From contig NZ_CP033906.1 in assembly GCF_003816055.1 (NCBI RefSeq), forward strand, positions 2,976,001-3,040,000: DNA of 64,000 nucleotides, given 5' to 3'. The translations under genes were made by a program, and so were the position numbers. Positions 50,106 through 59,406 of this stretch are shown here, piece after piece. The stretch is from Bacillus sp. FJAT-42376 (lineage in GTDB: Bacteria > Bacillota > Bacilli > Bacillales > Bacillaceae). The stretch's first letter is position 1; every line of letters starts with the position of its first letter. Under the pieces are notes generated by a model. It searched no databases, had not been told where the DNA came from, and worked only from the letters and a program-made list of their open reading frames with translations.

Positions 50106-50738
50106 TTAAAACCCGTTTAAAAATGGATTCCGATCCATCTCATCCTGAATGGTTGTTTCAGTGCCATGTCCGGATAAAACGATCGTATTCTCAGGCAAGT
50201 TCAGCAGCTGATCATGGATGCTTTTCATTAAAAGTTCATGATCTCCTCCCGGTAAATCTGTACGCCCTACCCCCTCTTTAAACAAAACATCTCCGCTGAA
50301 TACAGACTCCGTTTCTTTATGATAATAAGAAACACTTCCAGGTGAATGGCCCGGAGTATAAAGGACATCAAAATTAAATTCTTTAAATGCGAGCGGTTTT
50401 CCAGGCTGTACATATTCATCAGCAGGTCTGGCATGGATGGGGCCCGCCTGAAAAAAGTGAGATCCATTCAGTTCAGGAGACGGAAGCCAGTCTTTTTCCT
50501 TTTTATGAGCATACACAGGAACATTCCATTTATCCCGGACTTCGTCTACAGCCCCGATGTGATCGAAATGGGCATGTGTGAGCAGAATAGCCAGTGGCTT
50601 GAGCCCCCTGGATTGAATGTGGCGGTTTAATTTAATCCCTTCGCTTCCGGGATCAAAAATAATACATTCTTTCTCTTTGTTGCTTAAGATATAGCAATTC
50701 GTTTGCAGCGGACCTAGCGGAATCCGTTCCCAATTCAT
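50106..50738 (-). CDS. yqgX: Metallo-beta-lactamase-fold hydrolase YqgX
   Basis: This 210-residue glyoxalase II-like hydrolase has the THAHFDHIGAVDEV metal motif, TPGHSPGSVSYY and LSGHGTETT. Bacillus YqgX homologues act as bacillithiol-dependent or persulfide-type hydrolases in some studies; the exact substrate is not fixed here. Length and position match yqgX. Confidence 0.88.
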   Translation of the reverse strand: MNWERIPLGPLQTNCYILSNKEKECIIFDPGSEGIKLNRHIQSRGLKPLAILLTHAHFDHIGAVDEVRDKWNVPVYAHKKEKDWLPSPELNGSHFFQAGPIHARPADEYVQPGKPLAFKEFNFDVLYTPGHSPGSVSYYHKETESVFSGDVLFKEGVGRTDLPGGDHELLMKSIHDQLLNLPENTIVLSGHGTETTIQDEMDRNPFLNGF

Positions 50739-50940
50739 AAAAGCACCTCATCAGTCATTTAAAATTCACTCATTATATACCCCATTATTCATGAAAAAGC
50801 AGAAAGTTTCAATCATATTAGACCACTTGGCACAGGTGAATGATAAGGGATTTTTATCTCGACATTCATTTTGAAAACGTTTAAAATTAAAAGGGAACTT
50901 GTTTCATTTTTTTCCAGAAGCGATGCAAGGGGGATTGGCA

Positions 50941-51114
50941 ATGGGGTTAGTCATTATCTTTTCATTGATTTCGCTGTTAGCAGTATATGGATTATACCGG
51001 GCCTTTAAGGAAAAAAACATGCTTTCTATGCTGTTTTGTCTGGCCACTTTCGGTGTATTTGGCTGGTTCACTGTTATGACGGTGCTTCATCATGGATTTC
51101 CGACACATCATTAA
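50941..51114 (+). CDS. yqgW: YqgW, DUF2759 membrane protein
   Basis: This 57-residue protein begins MGLVIIFSLISLLAVYGLYR and has two membrane helices (second SMLFCLATFGVFGWFTVMTV) with a His-rich C-terminus. This is the DUF2759/YqgW pattern. AAGGGGGATTGGCA precedes ATG at 50941. Function is unknown. Confidence 0.85.
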   Translation: MGLVIIFSLISLLAVYGLYRAFKEKNMLSMLFCLATFGVFGWFTVMTVLHHGFPTHH

Positions 51115-51127
51115 GAAAAAAAGAAAA

Positions 51128-51156
51128 GCTGGCCGTCATTTGGGCCAGCCATTTTT
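51128..51156. terminator. Bidirectional terminator between yqgW and yqgV
   Basis: GCTGGCC and GGCCAGC form a perfect stem with an 8-nt loop, followed by ATTTTTAT on the plus strand and preceded by A-rich sequence. Confidence 0.85.
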
Positions 51157-51160
51157 ATGT

Positions 51161-51481
51161 TTATGTAGAAGGGTTCATATGTTTTTGGACACTTTCAATC
51201 TTGCCCTTCATCGTCGTTTTCTTATCTCTTCGGTCATCAATCCGTATATTGGTCGCCACTCTTGATATTCCTTCTTGAAAAGGAGCTTCATGAATAGCCT
51301 GTATAACTTCAAATAATACTGGCAGCTCTCCTTCAATCAGTGTATTCATTGGAGTGAGCTCATACTCGATTTTCCCCTGTTCTTTATATCCTGAGAGAAT
51401 GCTTTGAATGCCGGCCACATGCTTGCTTACACTCGGTGTGTCCGTTCCAATTGGAATAATCGTTACATCAGCGATTGGCAT
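51161..51481 (-). CDS. yqgV: MTH1187-family thiamine-binding protein YqgV
   Basis: This 106-residue ferredoxin-like protein contains ADVTIIPIGTDTPSVSKHVA and YELTPMNTLIEGELPVLFEV, the thiamine-BP domain of the YkoF/MTH1187 group. It is proposed to bind thiamine or hydroxymethylpyrimidine. It is monocistronic between two convergent neighbours. Length is normal. Confidence 0.88.
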   Translation of the reverse strand: MPIADVTIIPIGTDTPSVSKHVAGIQSILSGYKEQGKIEYELTPMNTLIEGELPVLFEVIQAIHEAPFQEGISRVATNIRIDDRRDKKTTMKGKIESVQKHMNPST

Positions 51482-51530
51482 GATTTTTCCTGCCTTTCTT
51501 TTTGATTCAGTATACCATATGCCTTACCTA

Positions 51531-52610
51531 TTAGAAACGGATGAGCGTTTTCAGGCTTCCGGTCGCTAAATTATACATTTTTTCCAGCTGGAATCCATAA
51601 AGAATCTTCGTTCCATCAGGAGAAAACACCATGGGAGCATTCTTTGCGTCCGCTAGAAGGGTGGATTTCTTCTCTTGATCTAAAGAGTATGAAATTAAAT
51701 TCAGCTGATGTGCTTTATCGTCATACTCAAAAGAGAGGAAGCTATTCCCAGACGGATTGATTTCCACTTTAGGCACATTAGTTGCGGCATCTTCCGGTAT
51801 CAGAGAACCTGTAAACTGTTGCTTCTTCAATCCTTTATGAGCAGCATAAACTAACTGCCCATTTTCGCCCTTTAGCGCAATCCACGTCCTTCCTCCCGAG
51901 AACACAGCCAAAATCCCGTCAGAAAGGACTTTTTCCTCCCCTCGTTCAAGATCGTATTGATAGAGGAGGGAACCGGATGACTGAGTGCCATCTTTCATGT
52001 AAAGCAGTTTATCGTCCCCGTTCCACTCAGCAAAAGCGGCATCAACCGGGCTGATCCTTTCAGAACCGCTCAATGGATAGTATATAGTGGTCTTGTATGA
52101 CCAATCTTCATTAAAGGTGGTGACAAAGAGTCTGTCGGAGTTCGTTTTGCTCCAGGAGAATGCGAGATCATGCGAGGAAAATTGCTTTTTAAAGCGGACC
52201 TTTCCGTTTGAATCAATTAGCAGCAAATCCGTTTGCTTTGGAGAAGAACTTCCCTGGAGGAGAATGTAATCTCCCTTGGAGGAAGTTTCGAAATGAGTGA
52301 TGGCTATGTCTGCTTTGAACAATTCGTTTTTTTGCCCGTCCGTATAATTGTATGAGTACAGAATCGTTTCTCCCCTGGAATATTCAGCAAACACAACGGT
52401 ATCATTTTTCAGCCACCCCCCGACCATCTGGAAGGTCTGTTCATTAGCCTGATAAGGGACGAGTGTCTCTATTTTCATTCCTTTTTCATGCTGCACCTCG
52501 CTATTAGCTTCAGCAGACGGTGTCTCTGCCGGTGTTCCGTTTACACAGCCCGAAGCTGCTGCTGTCAGAACCATAGCTGCTGTCATTACATAGAATCGAA
52601 CGCTCCCCAT
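51531..52610 (-). CDS. yqgU: YqgU-like beta-propeller lipoprotein
   Basis: This protein of about 359 residues has a lipoprotein signal peptide (MGSVRFYVMTAAMVLTAAAS, then GC) with the lipobox Ala-Ser-Gly-Cys, and a body of WD-like/beta-propeller repeats such as WSKTNSDRLFVTTF and FSPDGTKILYGF. It should be anchored outside the membrane. ATG at 52610 has AAAGGTGA at 8 nt; a frame eight codons longer lacks a site. It follows yqgT by 3 nt or more, as in B. subtilis. Function is unknown. Confidence 0.82.
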   Translation of the reverse strand: MGSVRFYVMTAAMVLTAAASGCVNGTPAETPSAEANSEVQHEKGMKIETLVPYQANEQTFQMVGGWLKNDTVVFAEYSRGETILYSYNYTDGQKNELFKADIAITHFETSSKGDYILLQGSSSPKQTDLLLIDSNGKVRFKKQFSSHDLAFSWSKTNSDRLFVTTFNEDWSYKTTIYYPLSGSERISPVDAAFAEWNGDDKLLYMKDGTQSSGSLLYQYDLERGEEKVLSDGILAVFSGGRTWIALKGENGQLVYAAHKGLKKQQFTGSLIPEDAATNVPKVEINPSGNSFLSFEYDDKAHQLNLISYSLDQEKKSTLLADAKNAPMVFSPDGTKILYGFQLEKMYNLATGSLKTLIRF

Positions 52611-52637
52611 ACCTGCTTCACCTTTCATTATCATTTC

Positions 52638-53759
52638 TTACATATATAACGCAGCCCAAAAAATTCCTTCTCCTTTTTGCCTAATGTCATTGTATTGATC
52701 AAGGGGCAAAGGATTCTCTCCCAATCCCAGTTCAATTGTATAGCCCGGCCGGCCCCGCTCATGGATAAACCAATCCCGATAGCCTGCGTGACTGTCAATA
52801 TTCCGCACCGCTGCGTAGCCGCTCAGGATAGAAAATTCTTTCACAATCAATGCAGATTCTTCCGGTTCTTTATTCAGATACCCCCAATAGATTTCTTCCC
52901 CCTGGGTGTGAAAACAAAGGAGACGGTCAAACTCTTTTTCTTGTGATAATGCTGCCATCGCGATGGATTCGGGCTCGGAAAGGGGCTTATCACCCGGATA
53001 ATCTCTGGAGGCCGGAGATTTTGGAATTTTCCTTTCCTTTTCAATCTCCCAGTAGGCAGGATATTGATTATTCAAATCTACCCCTCGAATATTGGCTTTC
53101 CATTGTGAAAAATCTTGAGATTGCTGATTCAATTGGAGAACTAGCTTTCGAAGATTGTCTTCTTCTGGAAGACCTTCTAATACGAGGTCTACCCCATCAG
53201 GATTTACCATAGGAACTATTGAAAGGGAGTTGTGAGTATAAAGCTGAAGAGAAGGATGGCCGTATCTTTTTTTTCCATGAACAAGATCATTTGCATACTG
53301 TTCGAGCCAATCCATTAAGACGGCAGAAGTAATCCATTCGTTTGCATGAAAGGACGCGTTCATATGAACGGTTCTGGCACCTGTTCCGATTGTTATCTCT
53401 ATTATAGGCTTTTTTCGTATAGTATTTCCAATTATACGAGTGCGAATGAACGGGTACTTTAGAACCATTTTTTCTATATCGCGATAGAAACAGGAGGAAG
53501 TATATTCTGTCTTTCTCAATGAAATATCGTCTGAAACTTTCATCGCCTTACCTTTCCCTGTCATGGGGATATCCGGTTCATATAAATCAGGGAAAGGCTC
53601 ATCCGCTGTGACCCATTCATATCCGGGTATATCGATTATGGATGAAGAAGGTATCCATTCAGGAAGAGGCGGATTGGACTGTTCAATTAATACAGCATCA
53701 ATCTGGAAATGCGCAGCAAGATCACTTATCCGGACATGTTTCCTTACTTTGATTTTCAA
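52638..53759 (-). CDS. yqgT: M14-family zinc carboxypeptidase YqgT
   Basis: This 373-residue metallopeptidase resembles gamma-D-glutamyl-L-diamino-acid endopeptidase I. It has a LysM-like N-terminus (residues about 1-48, IDIPGY), zinc ligands in NASFHANEWIT (H-x-x-E) and LLCFHTQGEE, and the catalytic glutamate in YTIELGLGENPLP. It probably cleaves peptidoglycan stem peptides. No signal peptide is visible, as for other YqgT proteins. It precedes yqgU by a few nucleotides. Confidence 0.88.
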   Translation of the reverse strand: MKIKVRKHVRISDLAAHFQIDAVLIEQSNPPLPEWIPSSSIIDIPGYEWVTADEPFPDLYEPDIPMTGKGKAMKVSDDISLRKTEYTSSCFYRDIEKMVLKYPFIRTRIIGNTIRKKPIIEITIGTGARTVHMNASFHANEWITSAVLMDWLEQYANDLVHGKKRYGHPSLQLYTHNSLSIVPMVNPDGVDLVLEGLPEEDNLRKLVLQLNQQSQDFSQWKANIRGVDLNNQYPAYWEIEKERKIPKSPASRDYPGDKPLSEPESIAMAALSQEKEFDRLLCFHTQGEEIYWGYLNKEPEESALIVKEFSILSGYAAVRNIDSHAGYRDWFIHERGRPGYTIELGLGENPLPLDQYNDIRQKGEGIFWAALYM

Positions 53760-53872
53760 AAAAAATCCCCCTTTCAGTACAATTCATTTTATGAAGGGGA
53801 TACTCCTTTCTGAACCATTCAAAATGAGCCAAACGACTAAAGAAAAAAGCAGTGAAATGGTTATATCTACCT

Positions 53873-53904
53873 AAAAAAAGCTTTGGCCCCTGGGCCAAAG
53901 CTTC
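53873..53904 (-). terminator. Terminator of the ltaS-type gene
   Basis: AAGCTTTGGCCC and GGGCCAAAGCTT form a nearly perfect palindrome with a 2- to 3-nt loop, followed by TTTTTTT on the minus strand. Confidence 0.9.
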
Positions 53905-53911
53905 GTATCCA

Positions 53912-55795
53912 TTATTCAGCAGATGCTTTTTTGTCATCTTCTTTATTATAAAATCTGAGCAAATCGCTGTAGATGATTTTATCAGAGTAGTCAAGTTCTT
54001 TTTTCGCTTTCGCAACATAAGGCTCACAAACCTCTTTATCCTGGGCAGGCTGGCCTGTGCTCTTATCGTAGCAGATATTATCTGTATATACATACTTGTC
54101 CGTTACAAAACTTCCGTCACGCATAACTGTAAATGGCAGACGATCTTTAGAAAACAAGTCATTTCCGAATTCTACTTGATCCTTCGTGTCAATTCCAAGT
54201 AAATTCATCAATGTTGGACGGATATCGATCTGTCCTCCCACTGTATCAATTTCCTTTGGATTTTTATCCGTTACACCCGGAATGTGGACGATAAACGGAA
54301 CACGCTGAAGCTGCTGGGATTCAAATGGCGTTACTTCTTTGCCAAGGAACTTCGCCATCGCTTCGTTATGATTTTCGGAAATGCCGTAATGATCTCCATA
54401 GAAGACGATGATGGAGTTATCATATACCCCGTCTTCCTTAAGTTTTTCAATGAAACGTTTTACTGAATCATCTTCATATTTCACAGTCGTAAAATAATTA
54501 TTCAGCGTTTTACTGTTTGAATCGAACTTATCAATGGTCTGATCTTTCTCGTCTAATTCAAACGGGAAATGATTCGTCAATGTGATTGATTTAGAATAGA
54601 AAGGCTTTTTCATTTCTTTCATATGATCAGCTGTCTGTTCAAAGAACTCTGTGTCTTTTAATCCCCATCCTACAGATGTTTCAGGGGTAACCTTGTAGCT
54701 GTTTACATCATAAAACTTATCATATCCAAACGAATGATACATAAGATCGCGGTTCCAGAATGATTTATTATTCGCATGGAATGCTGCGGTTGTGTAACCA
54801 TTCTGCTTCATGATTTCTGGTGCCGCATTGTATTCATTATCGGGATTCGTGAAGAACACGGCTCCCCGGCCAAGCGGATAGAGGGAATTTTCAACCAGGA
54901 ATTCAGCATCGGATGTCTTCCCTTGTCCTGTCTGATGATAAAAATTGGTGAAATTGTAGCTTTGTTTGGCCAAATCATTCAAGTAAGGAGTAATTTCCTT
55001 GCCGTTTAACGTTTCATTCATCACAAAGGACTGTGTAGATTCCAGCGATACAATGATCACATTTCGTCCTTTCGCAATTCCTTTCAAATCCTGATTCGGT
55101 TCTTTTTTATTTGCTTTAATATAGTTTTGAATCTCTGTTAAATTGGTGCTGTCTGCCATTGCACGCTGTGCAGAAGTTTTGGACTGGATAATTCCATCAT
55201 AAACATGGAAGTTGTATACACTGATGTTTTTAACAAGCATCTCCCTGTCAAATGACCTTGTCAGAAGCTGGGGACGCTCCGTTTCAGCAAGTCCAAGATT
55301 AAAGAAAAAGATGGCTGCAACCATTAAATAATAGGCTGAGCGCTCTTTGCGTGTTGCCCGTTCCTCAGACCGGAATGCCGGCTTGCGAAGCAGCCAGAAC
55401 AGAATAATCAAATCAACAAAGAGCAATAAGTCAACCGGCTGGAATAATGATGAGATACTGCTTCCGAGGTCACCCATGTTGCTTGACTGGAATAAAACCG
55501 GAATGGTCAGGAAATCATTGAAGAAACGGTAAAACACCATATTGGCAAGCAGGACAACGGTCAGCACGATGCTGACAATAAACACGTACCTGTTTCTGTT
55601 TTTTTCCTTCATGAATAGTCCGATTCCGTAAATGAACAGCAAAAAGCTCACCGGATTAATAAAAAGAATAAACTCCTGTTTCCAGTTTTCAATTTTAATT
55701 TCAAAGCTAGTTTTATAGACAATGTAAGTTTTCAGCCACATAAATAATGTCGCTATGAGTAAAAATGAAATTTTTGATATTGAATTTTTACGCAT
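53912..55795 (-). CDS. yqgS: Lipoteichoic acid synthase family protein YqgS
   Basis: This protein of about 627 residues has five N-terminal membrane helices and an extracellular sulfatase-like domain: [13 protein letters not shown], the nucleophile threonine in [20 protein letters not shown] and [16 protein letters not shown]. It transfers glycerol phosphate from phosphatidylglycerol to the LTA chain. ATG at 55795 has AAGGAGGTAAAAGA upstream. Position between yqgT and glcK matches YqgS, one of four B. subtilis LtaS paralogues. A strong terminator follows. Confidence 0.92.
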   Translation of the reverse strand: MRKNSISKISFLLIATLFMWLKTYIVYKTSFEIKIENWKQEFILFINPVSFLLFIYGIGLFMKEKNRNRYVFIVSIVLTVVLLANMVFYRFFNDFLTIPVLFQSSNMGDLGSSISSLFQPVDLLLFVDLIILFWLLRKPAFRSEERATRKERSAYYLMVAAIFFFNLGLAETERPQLLTRSFDREMLVKNISVYNFHVYDGIIQSKTSAQRAMADSTNLTEIQNYIKANKKEPNQDLKGIAKGRNVIIVSLESTQSFVMNETLNGKEITPYLNDLAKQSYNFTNFYHQTGQGKTSDAEFLVENSLYPLGRGAVFFTNPDNEYNAAPEIMKQNGYTTAAFHANNKSFWNRDLMYHSFGYDKFYDVNSYKVTPETSVGWGLKDTEFFEQTADHMKEMKKPFYSKSITLTNHFPFELDEKDQTIDKFDSNSKTLNNYFTTVKYEDDSVKRFIEKLKEDGVYDNSIIVFYGDHYGISENHNEAMAKFLGKEVTPFESQQLQRVPFIVHIPGVTDKNPKEIDTVGGQIDIRPTLMNLLGIDTKDQVEFGNDLFSKDRLPFTVMRDGSFVTDKYVYTDNICYDKSTGQPAQDKEVCEPYVAKAKKELDYSDKIIYSDLLRFYNKEDDKKASAE

Positions 55796-56072
55796 TCTTT
55801 TACCTCCTTGTTCGGCAGAACTGCGCATTGCTCTCATCTATACTTTTCCCAATTTCAGTAAATGATTTATTAACAAGCTAAATCATATCTTAATACTTCG
55901 TTTACAAAAAATCAATGCTTTTAATACGCACATTACATTACAATGATAGAATTATATTTTGACTGTAATCTTTACCCCGCTGGGAATGAAGACAAACCAG
56001 GCCATGTTACAGCTTTTTAAAAAAATTTATTATTTTATTACATAATTCAGCGGAACATAATTCCGCATGAAA

Positions 56073-56100
56073 AAAGAAGCCAGCTTGCCCGGCTCCTCTT
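56073..56100 (-). terminator. Terminator of glcK
   Basis: GAGCC and GGCTT(C) pair across GGGCAAGCT on the minus strand, followed by TTTTTTCAT. Confidence 0.55.
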
Positions 56101-56125
56101 ATTATGCGCACTCAAAATACTCTCA

Positions 56126-57097
56126 TTAATAATCTGTCAGCATGGTTTTAGCAAGCCACGCTCCGCCAATCACACCTGCATCATTGCCGAGAGTGGCAAT
56201 CTCAATGCCAGCCCCTTCACCGACTCTTGGGAAGGCATATTGTTTAAAGTATTTTTCAACGTGGACTCGAAGGTATTCCCCGGCTTTTGAAACTCCGCCT
56301 CCGATTACAATTTTTTCAGGATTTAAGCCGTTCGCAAGGCTTGAAAGCGAAAGTCCGAGATGGAAAGATACAAACTCTACAACCTCTTGGGAGATGGCGT
56401 CGCCTTTTGCGGCAAATTCAAATACATCTTTTGAAGAAATGTCCCCTTTTTCTTTTAGCGTGGTTCTTAAAAGGCTTTCCTGATCCGTTCCGCTTAATTT
56501 TTCTTTTGCCAGTCTGACAATTCCGGTGGCCGAAGCAATGGTCTCAAGGCATCCGGTTTTTCCGCAATTGCATGGTGCTCCGCCTTCGGGAATAGAGGTA
56601 ATATGGCCGATTTCTCCGCCGGCTCCATTTACACCATGAATGACATCACCATTTGAAATGATGCCTCCGCCCACTCCTGTTCCGAGGGTCACTAATATGA
56701 CATCCTTGGCGCCATCGCCGGCTCCCTTCCACATTTCACCGATTGCAGCGATATTTGCATCATTATCGATAACTGCCGGAAGGCCTGTTTCGACTTCAAG
56801 ATGGTCTTTTAATGGATAGTTCAGCCATCCGAGGTTAACCGTCTGGTAAACAAGGCCTGAAATGAGGTCAACCGGACCAGGCGCTCCCATACCGATTCCG
56901 GCAAGCTTGGATTTCGTTTCTCCAATCTGGCTTAACTTCGCATCAATTGCTTTTGCAATATCAAGGGTAATGTTTTTTCCAGTTTTATCAGTGGGAATTT
57001 CCCACTTTTCAATCAATTCTCCATATAGAGAAATAAATGCCATTTTAATTGTGGTCCCGCCTAAATCTACTCCAACCAGCCATTTTTCACTCATCAT
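56126..57097 (-). CDS. glcK: Glucokinase (ROK family)
   Basis: This 323-residue sugar kinase phosphorylates glucose with ATP. Motifs: ATP-binding [42 protein letters not shown] and the ROK zinc signature [10 protein letters not shown]. Length is normal. A weak AAAGGACTGAGATA lies before two ATG codons. It follows yqgQ by 46 nt, as in B. subtilis. Confidence 0.95.
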   Translation of the reverse strand: MMSEKWLVGVDLGGTTIKMAFISLYGELIEKWEIPTDKTGKNITLDIAKAIDAKLSQIGETKSKLAGIGMGAPGPVDLISGLVYQTVNLGWLNYPLKDHLEVETGLPAVIDNDANIAAIGEMWKGAGDGAKDVILVTLGTGVGGGIISNGDVIHGVNGAGGEIGHITSIPEGGAPCNCGKTGCLETIASATGIVRLAKEKLSGTDQESLLRTTLKEKGDISSKDVFEFAAKGDAISQEVVEFVSFHLGLSLSSLANGLNPEKIVIGGGVSKAGEYLRVHVEKYFKQYAFPRVGEGAGIEIATLGNDAGVIGGAWLAKTMLTDY

Positions 57098-57143
57098 TAT
57101 CTCAGTCCTTTTTCACCTATAATTAAGGAAACCGTTTGCACAA

Positions 57144-57353
57144 TCATTTAAAAGTCTGTTTATCACGTTCAATTTGTGCTTCATGACGAAGGATTAGAAG
57201 CGCCATCTGAAAAACTTGCGTTTCAATCAGCTTTGATTCGTACAGCTGTCTGACTTCCTCTTCCATGAGCTCAAGATCCGCTATCCGGTCTCCAATATAA
57301 ATAATGGTTCCGTATTTTTTTAAAAGCTGACGGACATCGTAAACCGTTTTCAA
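57144..57353 (-). CDS. yqgQ: YqgQ family protein (DUF910)
   Basis: This 69-residue protein reads (M)KTVYDVRQLLKKYGTIIYIG, closely matching the start of B. subtilis YqgQ, with an all-helical body (LMEEEVRQLYESKLIETQVF). Structures of the family suggest single-stranded nucleic acid binding, but function is unproven. TTG at 57353 is chosen because AACGGGGTGAAGGT lies before it; an ATG 11 codons upstream has no ribosome binding site. Confidence 0.87.
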   Translation of the reverse strand: MKTVYDVRQLLKKYGTIIYIGDRIADLELMEEEVRQLYESKLIETQVFQMALLILRHEAQIERDKQTFK

Positions 57354-57559
57354 ACCTTCACCCCGTTTTAACACAAGTTCGTCCATATATAAAGTATCGG
57401 AGTTTGATTAGGGAGTCAAGAAAAACTTGTTTATCAGGATGGAAGCCTGGTCGCTTCTTCTGAGGAAGAAAGACCGTTCACAGCCCTTATTTATGAACAT
57501 GACCATTTAAGACTTTCAGTATGATGAGGCACTATCCCATGATTGCTGGATTCCAAAAA

Positions 57560-57602
57560 TAACAACCCAAGATCACTCATTCAATGAGCGTTCCTGGGTT
57601 GC
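57560..57602 (-). terminator. Terminator of gluP
   Basis: CAACCCAGGAACGCTCATT pairs with AATGAGTGATCTTGGGTTG (one or two mismatches) and is followed by TTATTTTT on the minus strand. The rest of the 57399-57559 gap holds nothing recognisable. Confidence 0.8.
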
Positions 57603-57623
57603 CTAATTTAAAGATATAGCGGC

Positions 57624-58790
57624 TTATGCCCATCTTGAATAGCCGAATGCTGCCAGTGAGACCGCAAAAATCAGACACGCTGCGGCGGCAAGAATCTGCC
57701 TGCCGGATTTCGATTGTGAAGGAAGCTGGACAGCAAAGGCAGCTGCCATGCCGCCAATCAGCCCGCCAATATGTCCGGCATTATCGATATTGGAAACGGT
57801 AAAGCCGATGGCAAGATTAATGAGGATCACAACGATAATATTCGGTCCAATGGTTCTAAGAAATAATTCACGCTGAACGACTCCGAGATATAAGAGAGCT
57901 CCAAAGCAGCCGAAAATAGCTCCTGAAGCCCCTGCAGAAATCGAGGAATTGAAAGCGAAGCTCCCTAACGTACCTAAAATTCCCGAGAAAAAGTAAATAA
58001 TAAGGAATCTCACCGATCCAAACATTTTCTCGACAGCTTCTCCAATGAAATAAAGGGCAACAGAATTCATCAGCAGATGGATAAAGCCGATGTGCAGAAA
58101 CATAGGGGTAATTAATCTCCACCAGTCTCCCTCTATGATGTACGGATTAAATTTTGCCCCGAATTGAACAAGGGTCTGATTGTTCTGGCTTCCGCCTGCT
58201 AACTCCATCAGGATAAATAGAATGATCTGAATAGCAAGCAAGATTTTTGTCAGTTTCGGTGTTCCATATGAGAAAACCTGTTTTTCCTGATCAATCCTAC
58301 TATTTTCTTTATCAATTGTATTTTGCTTGAAGGCCTGCAGCTGTTCATAGTCTTTAATGGATGGCAGCTGATTGTTTAAGCGGACTGCTAGCATATCCTC
58401 AATCGCCATGATTCCACTCGAGCGCTTTTCATCATAAATTAATTCATTTTTCAGAACTGTATTTCCGAGGGAATAAGGTTTTTCGACAATATGCTCCCAG
58501 TCATCCACCGGGGGAAAAGCCGAAATATATACATTTAAAACATTCATGGATTTTCTGCCGGCGTTTTTCCTGACTTCTTCAAACATGCCTGCAGCTCTCT
58601 GCATATCCTGTTCGAGCCTGGTTCCCCAATCCGCATCCGTTCTTAACAAACGGACAATCTGAAATTCAGCTCCCCGGGGATTTTCAAGCCAGATTTCCTC
58701 ATGATCCTCAGCCATCGTAATGATTCTGTATTTCATGTCCAGCAGCTGATCGATTATATTCCAATAGAAAACATCTTGCTCTAAAGCCAT
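57624..58790 (-). CDS. gluP: Rhomboid intramembrane protease GluP (YqgP)
   Basis: This protein of about 388 residues has an N-terminal cytosolic domain (about residues 1-175) and a six-helix rhomboid core with the catalytic serine in SISAGASGAIFGCFGALLYL and histidine in NIDNAGHIGGLIGG, plus WWRLITPMFLHIGFIHLLMN. B. subtilis YqgP (507 residues) also has C-terminal TPR repeats, absent here. YqgP works with FtsH in MgtE turnover. ATG at 58790 has GGAGAGG upstream; the longer frame lacks support. Confidence 0.9.
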   Translation of the reverse strand: MALEQDVFYWNIIDQLLDMKYRIITMAEDHEEIWLENPRGAEFQIVRLLRTDADWGTRLEQDMQRAAGMFEEVRKNAGRKSMNVLNVYISAFPPVDDWEHIVEKPYSLGNTVLKNELIYDEKRSSGIMAIEDMLAVRLNNQLPSIKDYEQLQAFKQNTIDKENSRIDQEKQVFSYGTPKLTKILLAIQIILFILMELAGGSQNNQTLVQFGAKFNPYIIEGDWWRLITPMFLHIGFIHLLMNSVALYFIGEAVEKMFGSVRFLIIYFFSGILGTLGSFAFNSSISAGASGAIFGCFGALLYLGVVQRELFLRTIGPNIIVVILINLAIGFTVSNIDNAGHIGGLIGGMAAAFAVQLPSQSKSGRQILAAAACLIFAVSLAAFGYSRWA

Positions 58791-58885
58791 AGCAACCTCT
58801 CCAGCAACCATTTTTGTTATGGACATTATATCAGGAGTGATTGTTAAATAGGAAGGAATAACGTCTGTTCTATAGGTTTTTGCGC

Positions 58886-58920
58886 AGCAAAAAAGCACCA
58901 GCTGCTGACTGGTGCCGCGG
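58886..58920 (-). terminator. Terminator of yqgO
   Basis: GGCACCAG and CTGGTGC pair around a 7-nt loop and are followed by TTTTTTG on the minus strand, right after the yqgO stop codon. Confidence 0.85.
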
Positions 58921-59097
58921 TCAGAAAAACGCCTTATGCAAAAATTTATCCCTCACAAACGGGACCCTTAAGGAAAGGCGGATAAAAAACGCTCTCAATG
59001 CAGGATTTCCAAGAATCAAATTTAAGATCCTGTATCTTGAGCGGTAAAGCAAATACCCGCCAATCAGTGCAAGCAGATAGCTTATCATGCGGTTCAT
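58921..59097 (-). CDS. yqgO: YqgO family small protein
   Basis: Read directly from the minus strand: ATG at 59097 behind GGAGGGATAGAT, 58 codons, product MNRMISYLLALIGGYLLYRS followed by a basic segment ending DKFLHKAFF. One N-terminal membrane helix and a positively charged C-terminal half. Position next to gluP and yqgN matches yqgO of B. subtilis. Function is unknown. Confidence 0.8.
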   Translation of the reverse strand: MNRMISYLLALIGGYLLYRSRYRILNLILGNPALRAFFIRLSLRVPFVRDKFLHKAFF

Positions 59098-59100
59098 ATC

Positions 59101-59406
59101 TATCCCTCCTGCTCATACTTTTTGCGTTGGCTCCCTTTTTTATCCGCCGATTTTTGAAATTGCTTATTATCTGTTTTCAAAGAAAACGGAGTAAAGCTTT
59201 ATGATGCTGAAAGAAGCTGTTTGCGCGAGAGCCTTTAAAAAAATAGCTCTGTCAAACTTGTCTCCTGATTGCAGCCTGCAGGCGCTTTTCTTTCCTTGGG
59301 CAGGCGGGTGAGCCTGTCCGGCGCTTTGCGCCTGCGGGGCTTCCCTGCCCGCTGCTCTAAGCAGAAGTCTCGCGCCTTCCACTCCATGTGTCAAAGGGCT
59401 TTAAGC
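59101..59406. repeat. GC-rich Bacillus-type intergenic repeat (core 59262-59395)
   Basis: About 300 nt without a gene. The core is far richer in GC than its surroundings and, on the minus strand, reads GAAGCCCCGCAGGCGCAAAG, CGCCGGACAGGCTCACCCGC and AAAGCGCCTGCAGGCTGC. The CCCCGCAGGCGC-AAGCGCC...AGGCTCACC pattern recalls dispersed GC-rich intergenic repeats of many Bacillaceae. It can fold into strong hairpins (GGCGC/GCGCC). No coding sense is evident. Confidence 0.55.

Noticed and set aside
59167..59394. 75-codon minus-strand open frame
   Set aside because: It coincides with the GC-rich repeat; alanine/glutamine-rich translation of a repeat, without a ribosome binding site.
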